DNA from: an uncultured Mycoplasmatota bacterium | Lineage (GTDB): Bacteria; Bacillota_I; Bacilli_A; RF39; UBA660 | Reading direction: 5' to 3' | Assembly (NCBI GenBank): GCA_947645535.1 | Contig: CANSDD010000072.1 | Location: forward strand, 1 to 8,130 | DNA length: 8,130 bases | In this document: positions 6,377-8,130 of the stretch, one piece after another | Layout: each line of letters starts with the position of its first letter | Position numbering within the stretch: position 1 is the stretch's first letter | Made by a program: the position numbers and the translations under genes | Notes under the pieces: generated by a model | Told to the model about the DNA's origin: nothing | The model's database searches: none | The model's input: only the letters and a program-made list of their open reading frames with translations

Positions 6377-7052
6377 TTTTATACCCCACTCCCCAAATTG
6401 TCTTAATATATTTTGGATTCTTACCACTATCCTTCATTTTTTCTCTTAAATGTCTAATATGTACCATAATTGTATTATTGTCTTTTTCTAAATATTTTTC
6501 TTTCCAAACATACATAAATAAATCTTCAGCCTTTACAACATTTCCTCTATTCTCGCATAAATACCAAAGAATAGAAAACTCAGTAGGTGTTAAATCTACT
6601 TTTTTCTCATTAAAATAAAATTCATAAGTATTAGAATCAATCAATATATTTCGAAAATTAATTTTATTATTTTCTTCTTTCATCCCATTATATCTTGTAT
6701 ATCTCCTAAGCTGAGCTTTTACTCTTGCAATTAATTCTAATGGTTGAAATGGTTTAGTTATATAGTCATCTGCACCTAATGTAAGTCCACTAATTTTATC
6801 AATATCTTCTACTTTTGCAGTTACAAATATAATTGGAAAATTATAATTTTCTCTTATTTTACTACATAACTCAAATCCATCTACTTCTGGCATCATTACA
6901 TCTAATATAGCAAGATCAATATTTAAATTTTCTATATTCTCTAATACTTCTTTACTAGAATAATATTTATAGACTGTATAGTTTTCATTTCTCAGATAAA
7001 TTTCTATTAAGTCAGCAATTTCTTTTTCATCATCCACAACTAAGATATTCAT
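6366..7052 (-). CDS. vanR: VanR response regulator (OmpR/PhoB family)
   Basis: A 228-residue two-domain response regulator. The receiver domain has the acidic pair Asp7/Asp8 (ILVVDDEKEIADLIEIYLRN), phospho-acceptor Asp51 in AILDVMMPEVDGFE, Thr78 (FVTAK) and Lys100 (DDYITKPFQP). From about residue 130 the winged-helix DNA-binding domain follows, with LTPTEFSILWYL, VVKAEDLF, the recognition helix region NTIMVHIRHLREKM and the final YIKTIWGVGYKIE. Phosphorylated by VanS, it should activate the promoter before vanW. The start at 7052 is chosen because GGAG (7065-7062) sits nine bases upstream and the predicted transcript begins near 7072; the longer ATG at 7067 would have no room for a ribosome binding site. 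The identity as VanR rather than another OmpR-type regulator rests on the VanR-like N-terminus and the operon. Confidence 0.92.
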   Translation of the reverse strand: MNILVVDDEKEIADLIEIYLRNENYTVYKYYSSKEVLENIENLNIDLAILDVMMPEVDGFELCSKIRENYNFPIIFVTAKVEDIDKISGLTLGADDYITKPFQPLELIARVKAQLRRYTRYNGMKEENNKINFRNILIDSNTYEFYFNEKKVDLTPTEFSILWYLCENRGNVVKAEDLFMYVWKEKYLEKDNNTIMVHIRHLREKMKDSGKNPKYIKTIWGVGYKIER

Positions 7053-7078
7053 ACTCATCAGCTCCATTTATTTCCATT

Positions 7079-7107
7079 ATTATAGCATGTATACTTTAAG
7101 ATGTGAA
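7079..7107 (-). promoter_or_regulatory. Promoter of vanRS
   Basis: TTCACA (-35, 7107-7102, one mismatch from TTGACA), a 17-bp spacer and exact TATAAT (-10, 7084-7079). The predicted start near 7072 leaves a leader of about 20 nt holding GGAG. Near-consensus spacing suggests steady expression of the regulators; no TTAAGAA repeat like that before vanW is seen here. Confidence 0.75.
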
Positions 7108-7140
7108 CTGATGAAAGAAATATTCATTAGTTTATGATAG

Positions 7141-7180
7141 AATTTTTTTTATTCTTTCTTATAAAAAAGAATAAAAAATT
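7141..7180. repeat. AT-only imperfect inverted repeat between vanR and the IS110 remnant
   Basis: 7141-7148 pairs with 7173-7180 and 7151-7157 pairs with 7166-7172, leaving a two-base bulge (TT) and an eight-base loop. Only one G-C pair is present. It lies between two divergently read units, so it may be a weak terminator left from earlier neighbours or part of the insertion boundary. A low-complexity coincidence is possible. Confidence 0.35.
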
Positions 7181-7274
7181 CATGTTTGAGTTAGGGCAGA
7201 TTATATCAAGGGTCATTGAATTCGTATTAACTGCTTGATGAGATAATTTTAAGCACTAAGAGTCAAAAGTATCT
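7181..7274 (+). other. Possible IS110 left-end non-coding region (bridge RNA remnant)
   Basis: This stretch directly precedes the IS110 transposase remnant and has no open frame of note. 7201-7210 (TTATATCAAG) pairs with 7234-7246 (CTTGAT, three-base bulge GAG, ATAA), giving a 10-bp stem with a loop of about 23 nt. IS110-family elements carry their guide (bridge) RNA between the left end and the transposase gene, with stem-loops whose large loops bind target and donor DNA. Position and shape fit; the ends of the element and the loop assignments cannot be fixed from this window. Confidence 0.4.
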
Positions 7275-8130
7275 ATAAAGTATATTTTAGTATTGAATGT
7301 TGCTAAAGGTTAAAGTATATTTTGGTTAACTTCTGATGCTGGTGAAGTTCTAATTGAACCAATTGAATATCAACATAACAAAACTAATTTTGAACTAATT
7401 GATTCTAAAATTAATAAATTAAATATCAAGGATAATTTAACTATTGTCTTTAATCTACTAATTGGTAAAGAAATTACAAACACAATAAAAACAAAAACGG
7501 ATAAACAAGATTGTATTAACATGACAAATTTATTTTAGAAAGGAAATATTCCAGATAGGAATTATACCAAGAAAGAAATTTATACAGAATTAAATGAATT
7601 ATCTAGACAATATCATCATCTAGAGGAAGGTTTAACTAGACATAAGAATCGTTATAAAGAGTTAATACATTTATATTTTCCTGAATTTGAATTACTCTTT
7701 AAAAATGGAAAAATATATGAATTAACTGCTTTAAACTTTATCAAAGAATTTCTGCATGCTTATATTATTAAAAATAAAAGAGTTGATGCTCTTGTTTATA
7801 CTAATACAATTAAAAGATATTACTAGATTCAATAACATCAAGCAAATTAATGCTAGTTGTAGTTTAGATCCTACTATTGTTCAATTTAGAAAAAGTATTA
7901 ACTATCATGGTCCAATTTCAAAAAGAGGAAATAGATATGCTAGAAAAATCTTGTTTAATTGTGATCGTAACATTATTACTTTATCTGCTAAATTAGATAA
8001 AGAAAATCCAATGTATGTTTATTATCAAAAGAAAAAACAGGAAGGTAAACATTGCTATGCTTGTTTAACCGCCTGTTCTACTAAACTATTAGACTTTATT
8101 GACTCTCTAGGTCATACTTACTGTGTTCGT
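7275..8130 (+). pseudogene. Broken IS110-family transposase
   Basis: Two reading frames together match an IS110-family (DEDD plus serine) transposase of low-GC bacteria. Frame one (from 7275, where ATA replaces the likely ATG) reads KYILVLNVAKG, stop at 7311-7313, then SIFWLTSDAGEVLIEP, KTDKQD (7494-7511), stop at 7536-7538, LNELSRQYHHLEE, HKNRYKELI, FPEFELLF and ends at TAG 7824-7826. Frame two, from 7822 to the window edge, reads TRFNNIKQINASCSLDPTIV, SINYHGPISKRGNRYARKIL and YYQKKKQEGKHCYACLTACS. Damage is extensive. The first catalytic Asp (IDVAK) is Asn in LNVAK. The stretch with the ESTSTYH-type glutamate is deleted near 7450. Much of the middle, including the GIG.LTA helix region, is missing near 7822. 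The SG of the serine motif is FR (7885-7890). The Asp pair at 7500 and 7509 survives. The gene is dead, and its 3' end lies outside the window. Confidence 0.88.
7822..8130 (+). other. Open segment of the IS110 remnant: Transposase_20-like C-terminal domain
   Basis: This 103-codon stretch stays open to the window end and carries the recognisable C-terminal IS110 domain, in a different frame from the upstream part. It has no start codon with a ribosome binding site at its head and lacks the catalytic Ser-Gly, so I regard it as a piece of the pseudogene and not as a gene of its own. Confidence 0.7.

Noticed and set aside
6231..6449. Plus-strand open frame of 72 residues
   Set aside because: It lies opposite the vanS N-terminus and the vanR end. 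The product has no recognisable motif and mirrors an AT-rich coding strand.
6349..6618. Plus-strand open frame of 89 residues
   Set aside because: Antisense to the conserved DNA-binding domain of vanR; an accidental frame with no family resemblance.
7201..7246. Riboswitch or CRISPR-like structure
   Set aside because: Only one stem-loop is present, with no repeat-spacer pattern and no known riboswitch core. The IS110 context explains it better.

Overview
The window is a very AT-rich (low-GC) stretch that reads as a Bacillota (Firmicutes) chromosome or chromosomally inserted element. Genes have AGGAGG-type ribosome binding sites, use TAA, TAG and TGA as stops, and sit in tightly coupled operons. 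I cannot name the species; a gut clostridial or erysipelotrichial lineage is plausible but not shown.

The centre (489-7052, all on the minus strand) is a glycopeptide-resistance cluster of the VanG / D-Ala-D-Ser kind. In transcription order it is vanR - vanS - [promoter, operator, hairpin] - vanW - vanG-type ligase - vanXY - vanT membrane part - vanT racemase part - terminator. VanR and VanS form the two-component switch. The racemase makes D-Ser, the membrane part of VanT probably brings in L-Ser, the ligase makes D-Ala-D-Ser, and VanXY removes normal D-Ala-ending precursors. VanW is an accessory protein of unknown role. Compared with the classical vanG operon, vanU and a separate vanY are not seen, and VanT is split into two overlapping reading frames.

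Three control regions can be read. A consensus-like promoter lies before vanR (TTCACA, 17 bp, TATAAT). A second promoter lies between vanS and vanW: an exact TATAAT preceded by TTAAGAA repeats 11 bp apart, as expected for an activated OmpR/PhoB-class target. A 13-bp inverted repeat lies in the vanW leader. A good intrinsic terminator closes the operon just after the racemase gene.

Both flanks are decayed. At 1-401 (minus) is the broken 5' part of an AAA_14/DUF4143-type ATPase gene, with two in-frame stops and a ruined P-loop. At 7275-8130 (plus) is a broken IS110-family transposase with stops, two deletions, a frame change and lost catalytic residues. It is preceded by a stem-loop region that may be the remains of its non-coding (bridge RNA) end. 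No intact mobility gene is present in the window.
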